Counted from the first letter of the stretch, positions 47,328 through 58,734 are shown. The stretch: 64,000 nt of DNA from Pelobates cultripes (GCA_933207985.1 OW240921.1:18295828-18359827); one strand, 5' to 3'. Program-made: numbers and translations. The notes: generated by a model from the letters alone, not told the origin.

Positions 47328-47860
47328 GTTTCTTCCCACGTTTGTGTAGGGGGCAGACTCTGTCATTTTTCCTCACTTGGTCACCCATCACCTCCGATGC
47401 TTGAGTTCTGGCCACTCCTGTTCTTTGTGTTTTCACAGCTTGATTCTGTGCTGCTTGATGGTCCTCACTTCTTCCCGGTGTGTTCCGCATAAGATGGCTG
47501 GTTTCCACCGTAGTCTTGAAGTTGGTTTCCTGTTGTGAAGTTCCATGAACTGCGATTCACAGGATTTAATTTCCATGTTTTTCCATCTGTTCAGATCGTC
47601 TGTTGGTTCCTGTTTTCTGTCTCACCTCGTGATGTTTTGCATCTCCAAAGAAAGAGGAAGCTTGAGAGGTGGTGCTCGCTGTTATACTGGGACCTGGATG
47701 GGAATTGGCTGGTGTCTCATTGTATTTGTTATAATTTTTTTTATTGTGTTCTTTGCTGCTATTGGTGGACAGTAAAGAAAGGGTTAAGGAATACTCGCCT
47801 CCGTGTCTTTCATAAAATCATGACTTTTCGTCATGAAATAGCAAAATCATGTAATTTCAT
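47328..47860 (+). pseudogene. DIRS-like element continuing past PLE dimer
   Basis: After the 12-bp duplication, one frame gives CVGGRL and, one frame over, FFLTWSPITSDA, a stop, then VLA. Together they resemble the N-terminal reverse transcriptase region of DIRS elements (VGGRL..FLP.W..ITSD.WVL). The rest to 47860 is unrecognised; AAAGGGTTAAGGAATACTCG near 47778 could be near an element terminus. Frameshifts exclude a product. Confidence 0.5.
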
Positions 47861-48058
47861 TCTGTAAAGATAAAGTTAAGGAAGAAAAATTCAGAGAGAA
47901 AAAAAAAAAGGAAGAAAGTAAAATAAACATGAGTGCTAAGTAAGAAAACACAAAAAAACAGAACCGTAATACTCAATTCAAAAAAGGGGAAACAATGTAG
48001 AATACTGAAAAATAATACAAAAAATAAATAAATAATATAAAAAAAATATATATATATA

Positions 48059-48291
48059 CACTGCTCAAAAAAATAAAGGGAACACAAAAATAACACATCC
48101 TAGATCTGAATGAATTAAATATTCTTTTGAAATACTTTGTTCTTTACATAGTTGAATGTGCTGACAACAAATTCACGCAAAAATGAAAAAATGGAAATCA
48201 CATTTTTCAACCCATGGAGATCTGGATTTGGAGTCACACTCAAAATTAAAGTGGAAAAATGCACTACTGATCCAACTTTGATATAATGTCC
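48059..48291. mobile_element. Tc1-type end truncated by a TTAA element
   Basis: Starts CACTGCTCAAAAAAATAAAG after TA and continues to GATCCAACTTTGATATAATG, a known vertebrate Tc1 terminal region. It stops at TTAA 48292-48295, where the next element begins. The other Tc1 end is not in the window. Confidence 0.75.
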
Positions 48292-48825
48292 TTAACCCCT
48301 TAATGCCGTTACGGCGTTCTATGGAGTCCCAATTTAAATGGGCTTTAAAGCCGTTGCGGCGGCATAGAACTCCGTAGCGGCTGAAGCCCCTGGAGCGCCC
48401 GGGATACTCACCTTTCCGGCGCTCCACTTCGGGAGGACTGCCTGACAGCCCAGGCAGCCCTCCCACTGCAAAAGAAGCCCCCAGGGGCCATGTGATCGCT
48501 CTCAAAGAGCGGTCACATGGCCCCTATAGCTAGCTGTGGATCTGCCAGCAGGGGGACTGTCTGAAATGTCAGACAGTCCCCCTGCTGGTGGGAAAGTAAA
48601 AAAAAAATAATTGAACATGTGTAAAATTAAAATAGAAATGTATTTATATATATATATACATAATATACGTATATATTATATATATATATATATATAATAT
48701 ATATATATATATACATACATATTATATATATGTAACGTCATACAAAGTGTATTTTAATATTAATATAAGTATATATAATAGTATTAAAATACAATTAGAA
48801 TGATGTTACATTTATATATATACAC

Positions 48826-48860
<35 letters not shown>

Positions 48861-49053
48861 TATGTATAATTACAATAATAAATACATAAAATAATAAAAT
48901 TAATAAAATATTGAAACAAAATTTAATATAAACTATATATTCATATGTAATGTCATTCTAACTGTATTTTGTTATTAATATATATATATTGGTAACAAAA
49001 TACACTTAGAGTGACATTCTATATATATCTATCTATGTATAAAATACAAATAA

Positions 49054-49100
<47 letters not shown>

Positions 49101-49744
49101 TAAATACATATAATTACATAAAAGATTACATTAGTATACACGTAGAATTTAAATACCTATAAATGCATATATATTAAAAGTCTACATGTATATTAATTAA
49201 AATTTGATTGACATGCCTGACAACACAGGGAGAAAGTTCAGAGAATTTAATTTGCAAGCACTATATTTGACCCTGTAACTCTCCAAGACACCATAAAACC
49301 TGTACATAGGGGGTACTGTTTTACTCAGGAGACTTCGCTGAACTCAAATTTTAGTGTTTAAAACTGGTAAATTATATTACAATGATGATATTTGAAGTAA
49401 ACAAATGAATGGCACTTTTATGGACTATATTATTGTTGTAATATGTTTTACTGTTTTAAAACACTAATATTTGTGTTTAGTGAAGTCTCCCGAGAATAAC
49501 AGTACCCCCCATGTACAGGTTTTATGGTGTTTTGGAAAGTTAGAGAGTCACATACGAGGCTTGCATTTAATTTTTTTGACATTGAAATTTGCCAGATTGG
49601 TTATGTTGCCTTTGAGAGCGTATGGTAGCCCAGGAATGAGAATTACCCCCATGATGGCATACCATCTGCAAAAGTAGACAACCCAAGGTATTGCAAGTGG
49701 GGTATGTCCAGTCTTTCTTAGTAGCCACTTAGTCACAAACACTG
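48292..49744. mobile_element. TTAA-family element, reversed and truncated
   Basis: Begins TTAACCCCTTAATGCCGTTA and carries, in reverse, the GC-rich block of 37.8 kb, the TA tracts with TTAAAATACA, and the ~390-type monomer (49260-49740). Compared with 35423-38017 it lacks the far end, being cut near CACAAACACTGGC at 49744. Confidence 0.65.
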
Positions 49745-49856
49745 GCATAGGCGTGCACAGCCTATTGTATAAGGGTGTGCACCCTAAAGCAGAAACACAC
49801 ACGCCGCGTATATATATATATATATATATATATTTTTATTTTTTTTATATATATAG

Positions 49857-49897
<41 letters not shown>

Positions 49898-50335
49898 TAC
49901 ATACACATACATACATACAGACACACTGCTGTGTGTGAGGGTGCTGTGTGTAGGTGCTGTGTGTGTGTGTGAAGGCGCTGTGTGTGTGTGTAGGTGCTGT
50001 GTGTGAAGGTGCTGTGTGTGCAGGTGCTGTGTGTGTGTGCGGGCGCTGTGTTTGTGAAGGCGCTGTGTGTGTGTGAAGGTGCTGTGTGTAAGGGTGCTGT
50101 TAGTGTTTTCTGTGTGTGTGTGTGTGTGTGTAAGGGTGCTGTTAGTGCGTGTGTGTGTGCGGGTGCTGTGTGTGTAAGGGTGCTGTTAATGTGTGCTTTG
50201 TGTGTGTGTGTAAGGATGCTGTGTGTAAGGGTGCTGTGTGTGTGTATGTGTGAGGGTGCTGTTAGTGTGTTCTGTGTGTGTGAATGTGTAAGGGTGCTGT
50301 TAGTGTGTTTTAGTTCAGATCTGACACCCAGTCAT
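49745..50335. repeat. GGTGCTGTGTGTGTG minisatellite and repeat fragment
   Basis: After a block with GGCGTGCACAGCCTATTG and GGGTGTGCACCCTAA, (TA)n and (AC)n tracts lead into about 25 degenerate units of GGTGCTGTGTGTG at 49935-50310. The valine-rich frame 49994-50344 is an artefact. Confidence 0.75.
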
Positions 50336-50339
50336 GGAA

Positions 50340-50650
50340 AGTAGTTTATTGTCCTGCCATAGACAGACAATATCATCTATGTACGGAAACCAAGCCTGGA
50401 CTTTGGTCCAGAACATCGGAACATGGTATATGTGGTGTTACTCCCCCCATGCCAAGAACAAATTTGCATAGCTGGAAGCACAGCACATCCCCATCGCGTC
50501 TCCTCGTTTATGCAGATATGTCTTTCCATTAAACATAAAGTATTAGAATTAAATCTAGGAGATTTGCCACAAATTGACATTACTCTTCTGGATCTATGTT
50601 GTAGTCAGCTAAGACACCATCAGTCTGGCTTTGTGAGGTATGTTAGAATA
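50340..50650 (-). pseudogene. Penelope-like RT fragment, second subfamily
   Basis: On the minus strand, in shifting frames, it reads KRGDAMGMCCASSYANLFLAW and then YIDDIVCLWQD. These match PLE reverse transcriptase motifs G(T)AMG..FA.SYANLF and the catalytic YIDD box in the copies near 60.5 kb, but the surrounding sequence is different. Fragmentary and frameshifted. Confidence 0.75.
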
Positions 50651-51570
50651 AAGTGATACAACATCCAGACTAGTCAGGCTGGATTCCTCAGTACATCTAA
50701 GTGTGCTCAATTTTACTATTGCTATTTGGGTATCTTGAAAATACTTTGTATTTATTTATATCATTTATTAGATTTTATTTACATCAATACTAGCAGAAGG
50801 TTTAAATAGTGGGCATCCTCAGCAACTCTCTCAATTGTGCAGGGAGACTCCTGAGCCACTACAAAGGGGCCCTGGGCTAAGAGGCAGGGGCTGGAAGGTC
50901 AGTTCATAGTAAAAATATTATTTTTGAGAGTATTGGTGGCTGGGGAGACATATACACAGCTTAGGTGAACAAATGATCCGTCACAATCTAAAACTGGGGT
51001 TTCTCCTACCTTAGGTTAGTGGAAAATGTAATTTGATGGCATTGAGTCTTTTTTTTTTCAATGTATTTGCATGTTTAATATTACATAACATGTCCATTAT
51101 CTCCACGGGCAGATAGGTTTTCAAATTCCATACATGATCTGGAATTTCAATGTAATCATAATATACAGTCTTGGCATATCAAACTTTGATGGGAGTTACC
51201 CAACTAGCAACAGTTATACTTTATAGCTGACAGATCTTCAAGCCTCTCTCAGAAAAACAATATATCAGGAGAGGAGCTGAGGAGACAGAGAAAGTGCATT
51301 TCTGTCTCCTCAGCTCCTCTATGGGTAACTATAAGTCAGGGGAGGGGCTTAAACATAGCAGCCACAAATTGGTCCATTGTACAGAGGAAATAAAATAACC
51401 AGTCCAAAGTTTTGCATTTGCCACATTTATTTTATAATTATTTTGTTGTAATTACAATTCTTTTTTGTCATCAAAACTCAAATAAGTTTGTTAATCAGTA
51501 ACTACAAGTTTGTTTTGGAGATTACAAACCTCATTAGGATCGGTTATTGTATTTATTTATTTTTTTAAAG
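50651..51570. other. No gene recognised
   Basis: Contains a small inverted repeat around 51260-51320 (GAGGAGCTGAGGAGACAG / CTGTCTCCTCAGCTCCTC). Otherwise unremarkable. Confidence 0.4.
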
Positions 51571-51689
51571 TTAAGTGCAAGTAAAGAGAGTTCTTTGACT
51601 TTCCCCCACTCCGGCTATCAAACCAAAGAATTCTTCACATAAAACGGGATCCATGCATCCTTTCACAGAACTCTGTATGTCATTGCCAT
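51571..51689 (-). CDS. Terminal exon of a second Ly6/uPAR-type gene
   Basis: Minus strand, 119 bp. The acceptor TTAACAG precedes 51689, and phase 1 gives 38 whole codons and a stop at 51571-51573. The product reads GNDIQSSVKGCMDPVLCEEF, later TLFTCT and stop. SSVKGC.D..LC parallels the exon 3 opening of the gene at 23-29 kb (SSAIVKGCVDDTIIC). The lack of CC..D.CN and the ending TCT resemble the last exon of the second domain of phospholipase A2 inhibitor gamma-type proteins. Overlapping AATAAA signals follow the stop on the minus strand (51551-51563). Earlier exons should lie above 51689 and were not found. A degraded copy remains possible. Confidence 0.55.
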
Positions 51690-52059
51690 CTGTTAAGGTT
51701 AAATAAAACAGAGATCAAATAAAGAACAAGCAAAATGTTTAAACACTGTACAAAATAGATAACTGAATTTACATTAAAAATATGATTTTATATGATCTGT
51801 AAAATATTTTAAAATCTAGACAGAATATTTATTTGGCACTGTTGTCAGATATTTTACACACTTGTGAAATCCTTGCTCTGATCATTTTTAGCTCTGTCTT
51901 TTTAAGAAAAGTTAATAATTTTAGTTAATAGGGGCTTGTGGGTACACAGCAATTTATTTTCACTAAAAAATGGGTTTTGGACTCCCCAGGAGGGTATTCT
52001 AGAGAATGAGCAGACCATGTTAACTTTGGTATCGGTTAGTTTAAAAGTCCAGAATAGAC
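51690..52059. other. Intron or intergenic sequence
   Basis: No exon or repeat family recognised. Confidence 0.35.
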
Positions 52060-52231
52060 CTGAAGGCAGGGCTCGAGTCCTGCAGGAACGCGTGGGAACG
52101 GCGTTCCTGCATTTTTTTCACAGCAGGAACACTGTTCCCCCTGCAGGCACTCAGGTGGCGGCAAAAAATGCCGCCCCCAAATGCCCTGTGTTCCCCCTGT
52201 CATGGGGGGCCATCTGATGGATGGCCCCCCG

Positions 52232-52430
52232 GCGAACGGCTCTCTCCCTGTCACACGCGGAGAGGGAGCTGTGTGCTCTCTGCTCCCTCTCGCTGCGCGG
52301 GATGTCTGCTGATGCTGGGAGCTGGGTTGATGACGTCATATTCCGGCTCCCAGCATCAGCAGACATCCCGCGCGGCGAGAGGGAGCAGAGAGGACACAGC
52401 TCCCTCTCCGCGTGTGACAGGGAGAGAGCC
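52232..52430. repeat. GC-rich fold-back with CRE-like loop
   Basis: Arms of about 86 bp, 52232-52318 and 52344-52430 (ACGGCTCTCTCCCTGTCACA / TGTGACAGGGAGAGAGCCGT), nearly perfect. The 25-bp loop contains TGACGTCA. Confidence 0.85.
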
Positions 52431-52509
52431 GTCCTCACTGCAGCCCCACTGGACCCCAGGGAAAGGTAGGGATGCTGGGTGGGAAATGTTAATTTGTTAA
52501 AAATATTAT

Positions 52510-54665
52510 TAATTTGTATATATGTATGTGGATGTGTGGATGTCTGTTTGTGGATGTGTGGATGTCTGTTTGTGGATGTCTGTTTGTGGATGTCTGTTTG
52601 TGGATGTGTGGATGTCTGTTTGTGGATGTGTGGACGTCTGTTTGTGGATGTGTGGATGTCTGTTTGTGTGGATGTCTGTTTGTGTGGATGTCTGTATGTC
52701 TGTTTGTGGATGTCTGTTTGTGGATGTCTGTTTGTGTGGATGTCTGTTTGTGTATGTGTAGATGTCTGTTTGTGTATGTGTGGATGTCTGTGTGTGGATG
52801 TCTGTGTGTGGATGTGTGTGTGGATGTCTGTTTCTGAATGTCTGTTTGTGGATGTCTGTTTCTGGATGTCTGGATGTGTGGATGTCTGTGGATGTCTGTG
52901 GATGTCTGTTTTTGGATGTGTGGATGTCTGTTTGTGGATGTCTGGATGTCTGTTTGTGGATGTGTGGATGTCTGTGTGTGGATGTCTGTGTGTGGATGTC
53001 TGTGGATGTGTGGATGTCTGTTTCTGGATGTCTGTTTCTGGATGTCTGGATGTCTGGATGTCTGGATGTCTGGATGTCTGTTTGTGGATGTGTGGATGTC
53101 TGTGGATGTCTGTTTGTGGATGTGTGGATGTCTGTGGGTGTGTGGATGTGTGGATGTCTGTGGATGTGTGGATGTGTGGATGTCTGTTTGTGGATGTCTG
53201 TTTGTGGATGTGTGGGTGTCTGTTTGTGGATGTCTGTTTGTGGATGTGTGGGTGTCTGTTTGTGGATGTCTGTTTGTGGATGTGTGGATGTCTGTTTGTG
53301 GATGTCTGTTTGTGGATGTGTGGATGTCTGTTTGTGGATGTCTGTTTGTGGCTGTGTGGATGTCTGTTTGTGGATGTCTGTTTGTGGATGTGTGGATGTC
53401 TGTTTGTGGATGTGTGGATGTGTGGATGTGTGGATGTCTGTGTATGTCTGTGGATGTGTGGATGTCTGTGTATGTGTGGATGTTTGTGGATGTGTGGATG
53501 TCTGTTTGTGGATGTGTGGATGTCTGTTTGTGGATGTCTGTGTGTGGATGTCTGTTTGTGGATGTGTGGATGTCTGTGGATGTGTGGATGTCTGTTTGTG
53601 GATGTGTAGATGTCTGTGGATGGGTGGATGTCTGTGTGTGGATGTCTGTGTGTGGATGTCTGTGTGTGGATGCGTGTGTGGATGTCTGTTTGTGGATGTG
53701 TGGATGTCTGTTTGTGGATGTCTGTTTGTGGATGTCTGTATGTCTGTTTGTGGATGTCTGTTTGTGTGGATATCTGTTTGTGTGGATGTCTGTTTGTGTG
53801 GATGTCTGTATGTCTGTTTGTGGATGTCTGTTTGTGTGGATGTCTGTTTGTGTGGATGTCTGTTTGTGTGGATGTCTGTTTGTGGATGTCTGTTTGTGGA
53901 TGTCTGTTTGTGGATGTCTGTTTGTGTGGATGTCTGTTTGTGTGGATGTCTGTGGATGTCTGTTTGTGGATGTGTGGATGTCTGTTTGTGGATGTGTGGA
54001 TGTCTGTTTGTGGATGTGTGGATGTCTGTGTGTGGATGTCTGTTTGTGTATGTGTGGATGTCTGTGTATGTGTGGATGTCTGTCTGTGGATGTCTGTTTG
54101 TGGATGTGTGGATGTCTGTTTGTGGATGTGTGGATGTCTGTTTGTGGATGTGTGGATGTCTGTGGATGTGTGGATGTCTGTGTGTGGATGTCTGTGTGTG
54201 GATGTCTGTGTGTGGATGTGTGTGTGGATGTCTGTTTGTGGATGTGTGGATGTCTGTTTGTGGATGTCTGTTTGTGGATGTCTGTATGTCTGTTTGTGGA
54301 TGTCTGTTTGTGTGGATATCTGTTTGTGTGGATGTCTGTTTGTGTGGATGTCTGTATGTCTGTTTGTGGATGTCTGTTTGTGTGGATGTCTGTTTGTGTG
54401 GATGTCTGTTTGTGTGGATGTCTGTTTGTGGATGTGTGGATGTCTGTATGTCTGTTTGTGGATGTCTGTTTGTGTGGATGTCTGTTTGTGGATGTGTGGA
54501 TGTCTGTTTGTGGATGTCTGTTTGTGGATGTGTGGATGTCTGTTTGTGGATGTGGATGTGTGGATGTCTGTTTGTAGATGTCTGTTTGTGGATGTGTGGA
54601 TGTCTGTTTGTGGATGTCTGTTTGTGGATCTGTGGATGTCTGTCTGTGGATGTCTGTTTGTCTCA
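52510..54665. repeat. Minisatellite of GATGTCTGTTTGTG and GATGTGTG units
   Basis: About 2.15 kb of interspersed 14-bp (GATGTCTGTTTGTG) and 8-bp (GATGTGTG) units. A longer pattern repeats at about 545 bp: GTGGATATCTGTTTG occurs at 53767 and 54312 with matching surroundings. Both strands are open for hundreds of codons because the units rarely form stops. Confidence 0.95.
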
Positions 54666-54974
54666 GTGTGTGTAGGAGTGTATGTCTGTTAGCGTTTGTA
54701 TGTGTGTATGTGAGTGTATGTGCTTCTGTTAGTGTATGCATGTGTATGTTTACAATTGCATGTATGTGCATGCGTTATTGTAAGTTTCTGTCAAATAAGT
54801 GAGAGTCTGTCATTTAGTGTGTGTGTGACTATAAGTGTGTGTCTCTCTGTCAATGAATGAGTGTGTGTCAGTGAATGTGTGTGTCAAATCAGTGACGTCT
54901 GTGTGTTTGTCATTGAATGTGTGTGTTACTTATAGTGTGTATCTGCCAGTGTGGGTGTCTGTCAGAGAGTGTGC

Positions 54975-55317
54975 TTAAAGGGACACTATAGGCACCCAGA
55001 CTACTTCAGCTCCTTGAAGTGGTCTGGGTGCAGTGTCCCAGTCCCCTTAAACCTTCTCAGAAACTGCAATAATTACCTGAGGGGTAACTCCAAGTCTAGT
55101 GACTTTCGGGTGGTTAGGTGACCAAAAGTCACCTAACTGATGCTGGACGTCCTCACCCTGTGCATGAGGACATCCAGCATCTGCTAAATACCCATAGGAT
55201 TTTAACCCCTTCAGTGTCGAGTGGGGGAGGGGAGGACGTGAGAGGAGGGGGGCACTATATGGAATTATAGTGCCAGGAAAACAACTTTGTTTTCCTGGCA
55301 CTATAGTATTTCTTTAA
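54975..55317. mobile_element. T2-type MITE nested in the hAT-like element
   Basis: TTAA at 54975-54978 and 55314-55317. Left end TTAAAGGGACACTATAGGCA, right end CCTGGCACTATAGTATTTCT, then TTAA. About 343 bp. Confidence 0.85.
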
Positions 55318-55503
55318 AAGGAGCAGGAAAAGGTGGAATCTAAAGAGGAAGGGGTGGGTTCTTAATCAGGAAGCGGTGCACCCTTGACATGAAGGAGTGG
55401 TAAATTTAGATTAGGGGGGTGCTCTATAGTCATGTCTAGGGCAGCATAAAATTAAAATACACCACTGTGTGAGTGTATGTGTGTGTGCACGCGTGTGTAT
55501 GTA

Positions 55504-55535
<32 letters not shown>

Positions 55536-55615
55536 CATACATACATACAAGTGTTTTTTTTTGGGGGGGAGAGTTCCCACACTTTTTTCCCCAGGACTTG
55601 ACCCCTGTCTGAAGG

Positions 55616-56181
55616 GGTTACATTTCTAAACTTACTTGTTTAGTTATAGCTTTCTGTGTAAATATCCAGGAGAGATTTTGTATCTAAAGGTATTGCAAAC
55701 CTAAACTTAAACTTAATTTGTAAGAACAATGGCCATATTAGGAGGTATTCAAGATGGTCACTGTTATGTTTTTTTCCCCATCTATAAAAATCATTGTTTT
55801 TATTACCATGTTAGACTTTGCTTACACAGTTGCATCACATGATCAAAAGATGGTTATACGATTGCTACGCTAACACTATTTCCTGACAAGAATAGAACCT
55901 TGAAAAAGCAGTTCTGCTTGGCACTTATTTTATGCAATTCTATAACACAAAAATAATTAAATAAAAATGATTAGAAATATAGCTACTGAAAACAAGTGTG
56001 TCACCAAAGAAAACAACTGATAAACTTAACAGAAGGAAAAATAACTGAGCAATGTGAAGTGATTATTTAGTGCAAAATAATAAATCATATTGTTATACTA
56101 TATTGCAGCAGTGTACATTTAGAAAGAAAGAAGATACAAAAATGTATAGTGTAATATAACAAATGCAATCTGGTCTTAACA
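55616..56181. other. No gene recognised
   Basis: AT-rich, with no motif worth recording. Confidence 0.4.
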
Positions 56182-56183
56182 TA

Positions 56184-57456
56184 CACTGAACAAAATTATA
56201 AATGCAACACTTTTGTTTTTGCCCCTATTTTTTTTATGCACACAAAAGTCCTATTTCTGTCAAACATTGTTCACAAATCTGTCTAAATCTTTGTTAGTGA
56301 GCACTTCTCCTTTGCGGAGATAATCCATCCACCTCACAGGTGTGGCATATCAAGATGCTGATTAGACAGCATGATTATTGCAAAGGTGTGCCTTAGGCTG
56401 GCCACAATAAAAGGTCACTCTAAAATGTGCAGTTTTGTCACACAGCACAATGCCACAGATGTCACAGGTTTTGAGGTAGCATGCAGTTGACATGCTGACT
56501 GCAGGAATGTCAACCAGAGCTGTTGCCCATGAATGTTCATTTCTCTACCGTAAGCCATCTCCAAAGGCATTTCAGAGAATTTGGCAGTACATCTAACTGG
56601 TCTTACAACCGCGGACCACGTGTTACCACACCAGCCAAGGACCTCCACATCCAGCATCATCTGAGACCAGCCACCCTGACCAGTTGGGTTATGGTATGGG
56701 CAGGCATATGTTATGGACAATGAACACAGGTGCATTTTATTGATGGCATTTTGAATGCACAGAGATACTGTGACGAGATCCTGAGGCCCATTGTTGTGCC
56801 ATTCATCCACGGCCATCACCTCATGTTTACAGCATGATAATTCATGGCCTCATGTTGCAAGGATCTGTACACAATTCCTGGAAGCTGAAAACATCCCAGT
56901 TCTTGCATGGCCAGCACACTTACCGGACATGTCACCCATTGAGCATGTTTAGGATGCTCTGGATCGGCTTATACAACAGCGTATAATGTCCTGCCAATAT
57001 GCAGCAACTTCGCACAGCCATTGAAGAGAAGTGGAACAACATTCCACAGGCTACAATCAACAACCTGATCAACTCGAAGCGAAGGAGATGTTTTGCACTA
57101 CGTGAGGCAAACGGTGGTCACACCGAATACGGACTGGTTTTCAGACCCCCCCCAGACCTCACCCAATACAATTAAAATGCACATTTTAGATTGCCCTTTT
57201 ATTGTGGCCAGCCTAAGGCACACCTGTGCAAAATTCATGCTGTGTAATTAGCATCTTGATATGCCACACCTATGAGGTAGATGTATTATCTTGGCAAAGG
57301 AGAAGTGCTCACTAACACAGATTTAGACAGATTTGTGAACAACAGCTGAGAGAAATAGTCATTTTGTTTACATAGAAAAAGTCTTAGATCTTTGAGTTCA
57401 GCTCATGAAAAATGGAGGCAAAAACAAAAGTGTTGCATTTATAATTTTGTTCAGTG
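56184..57456 (+). mobile_element. Tc1-type transposon, decayed, TA-flanked
   Basis: Ends CACTGAACAAAATTATAAAT and ATTTATAATTTTGTTCAGTG, flanked by TA at 56182-56183 and 57457-57458. It also carries inner inverted repeats (GAGCACTTCTCCTTTGC / GCAAAGGAGAAGTGCTC). Confidence 0.9.
56490..57140 (+). pseudogene. Tc1-type transposase, internally deleted
   Basis: The first frame (56523-56723) reads FSTVSHLQRHFREFGSTSNW and PRVTTPAKD, the DNA-binding end. It then jumps to SWVMVWAGICYGQ, skipping about a hundred residues including the first catalytic Asp region. Later frames give QGSVHNSWKLKT, and in another phase HARPAHLPDMSPIEH-like sequence with the last catalytic Glu, then NLINSKRRRCFALREANGGH. 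Several stops and frameshifts. Not functional. Confidence 0.8.
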
Positions 57457-57458
57457 TA

Positions 57459-58081
57459 TTAAGTAAATTGTCCTACTCATAAAGGACCCTTGTACCAACG
57501 ACAGGGTGGTCCCACCCGTTTCTTTAGTTTGGATTCGCCTTTTGTCTCGTACACAGTTTCTATAGCATTAAACTCACATTTGTGTCTGTATTTTAAAGGG
57601 GAAGTGTCATCTGATATACATACATTGCTATTTAGTGTTGAGCACTAATTGTATGTGTTTAATAAATGTGAGGTTTATCCTATAGAAATTAACTTTTTTT
57701 ACTGCTGGCTTTCCAGCAGCCTATTTTGAATCTTTCCTTCTCTCCCTGTTTACTCTCTGACAGACTGAATCCCCCACCATGATTTTGAATATCCACAGAG
57801 AGGACCTAAAACATCAAGATTAATGGCATACTGTTGAGAAATGATACAGTTCCCAATTTGCTGGATATCACTAAATTAGAGCCTGTACCTCTATCTGTTC
57901 ATTTTAATTTAAGGATTCCTTTTGAGAGTATGTACACACAGTTTTTCTGATAAGTGGATTGTTTGGATGTCATATCATTTAAGTCTGTTCCATTCAGTCA
58001 TATATAAATGTAGATGACTATCTTTAGATATACCAGCACCTCTAGATATAGCTGGATATACCTAGGAGGATGTGTTATATG
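57459..58081. other. No gene recognised
   Basis: Sequence between the Tc1 copy and the hairpin MITE. No supportable feature. Confidence 0.4.
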
Positions 58082-58177
58082 TACCGTATATACTAGAGTA
58101 TAAGTCGAGTTTTTCAGCACATTTTTTGTGCTGAAAAACCCCCACTCGACTTATACTCGAGTCAGAGTCTGTATTAT
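58082..58177. mobile_element. Left end of a hairpin MITE, interrupted by the PLE
   Basis: Hairpin: AGTATAAGTCGAGTTTTTCA and its inverted partner TGAAAAACCCCCACTCGACT. The host element resumes after the PLE at 63406 (GGCAACTTACATTGCCATAA). Its far end is not in the window. Confidence 0.6.
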
Positions 58178-58703
58178 AAATACAAATACAGAGTTTCAGT
58201 GTGTAACCCAAATAGATACCAAATCACTCAAAAAACACCCGTGTGGTAACCTCTCTATCCACACAACAAATAACATAAAATCATATACATACAATGGGTG
58301 GAATGATGCAGTTCGGGGTAAAAGATGGTAATATACAGGCAAACGGAGTAACTGTGGAGATAAAATAATATACAAGCACCTAGTGCAATACTGTACAATA
58401 TAATATTTGTAAACATAAAGTGTATAATCCAGTACTCACAAAGGAGGAGCCAATAGATAATGGCTCAGTCAGAGTGCCTGTGGGATGGTTAGCAGGGATC
58501 CCACTCCCTTTCAGGATACAGGTGATCTTCCAATAGTAATAAAAGAAATGTCCACACCAATGGGATATTGGGGACTAATTTCTTTTAATGGTAAATAATA
58601 AAATACAAATATGTAAAAATATAAAATGAAAGAAGATAAGAACTTTACACTGAACTATAATAAGGTAGGTAAGTTCTTTGTAAGGTCCAAAAAAGTAGCA
58701 AAA

Positions 58704-58734
58704 CGCGTTTCGCACAAATCATGGGCTTCCTCAG
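58704..58734 (-). ncRNA. Hammerhead-like motif, left PLE arm
   Basis: Minus strand: CTGAGGA, GCCC, loop, GTGC, GAAACGCG. Helix II has one mismatch compared with the right arm (GCCC/GGGC). Confidence 0.55.

Larger units (their letters stand above)
52068..55607. mobile_element. hAT-like element carrying a minisatellite
   Basis: Terminal inverted repeats: CAGGGCTCGAGTCCTG at 52068 and, at the right end, CAGGACTTGACCCCTG ending 55607; TGGGAAC follows at both sides. Flanks CCTGAAGG (52060-52067) and TCTGAAGG (55608-55615) differ at one base, consistent with the 8-bp duplications of hAT elements. No transposase. The interior is a fold-back, a minisatellite of more than 2 kb, and a T2 MITE. Confidence 0.75.

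Noticed and set aside
47224..47508. A 94-codon minus-strand frame
   Set aside because: It spans a PLE dimer boundary and the DIRS-like fragment in antisense; no domain.
49994..50344. A Cys/Val-rich 116-codon frame resembling a cysteine-rich protein
   Set aside because: Produced by a GGTGCTGTGTGTG minisatellite.
52479..54802. Very long open frames (579, 637 and 760 codons) on both strands
   Set aside because: All lie in a minisatellite of 8- and 14-bp units. The frames are open because the repeats rarely contain stops, and the peptides are low-complexity in every frame.
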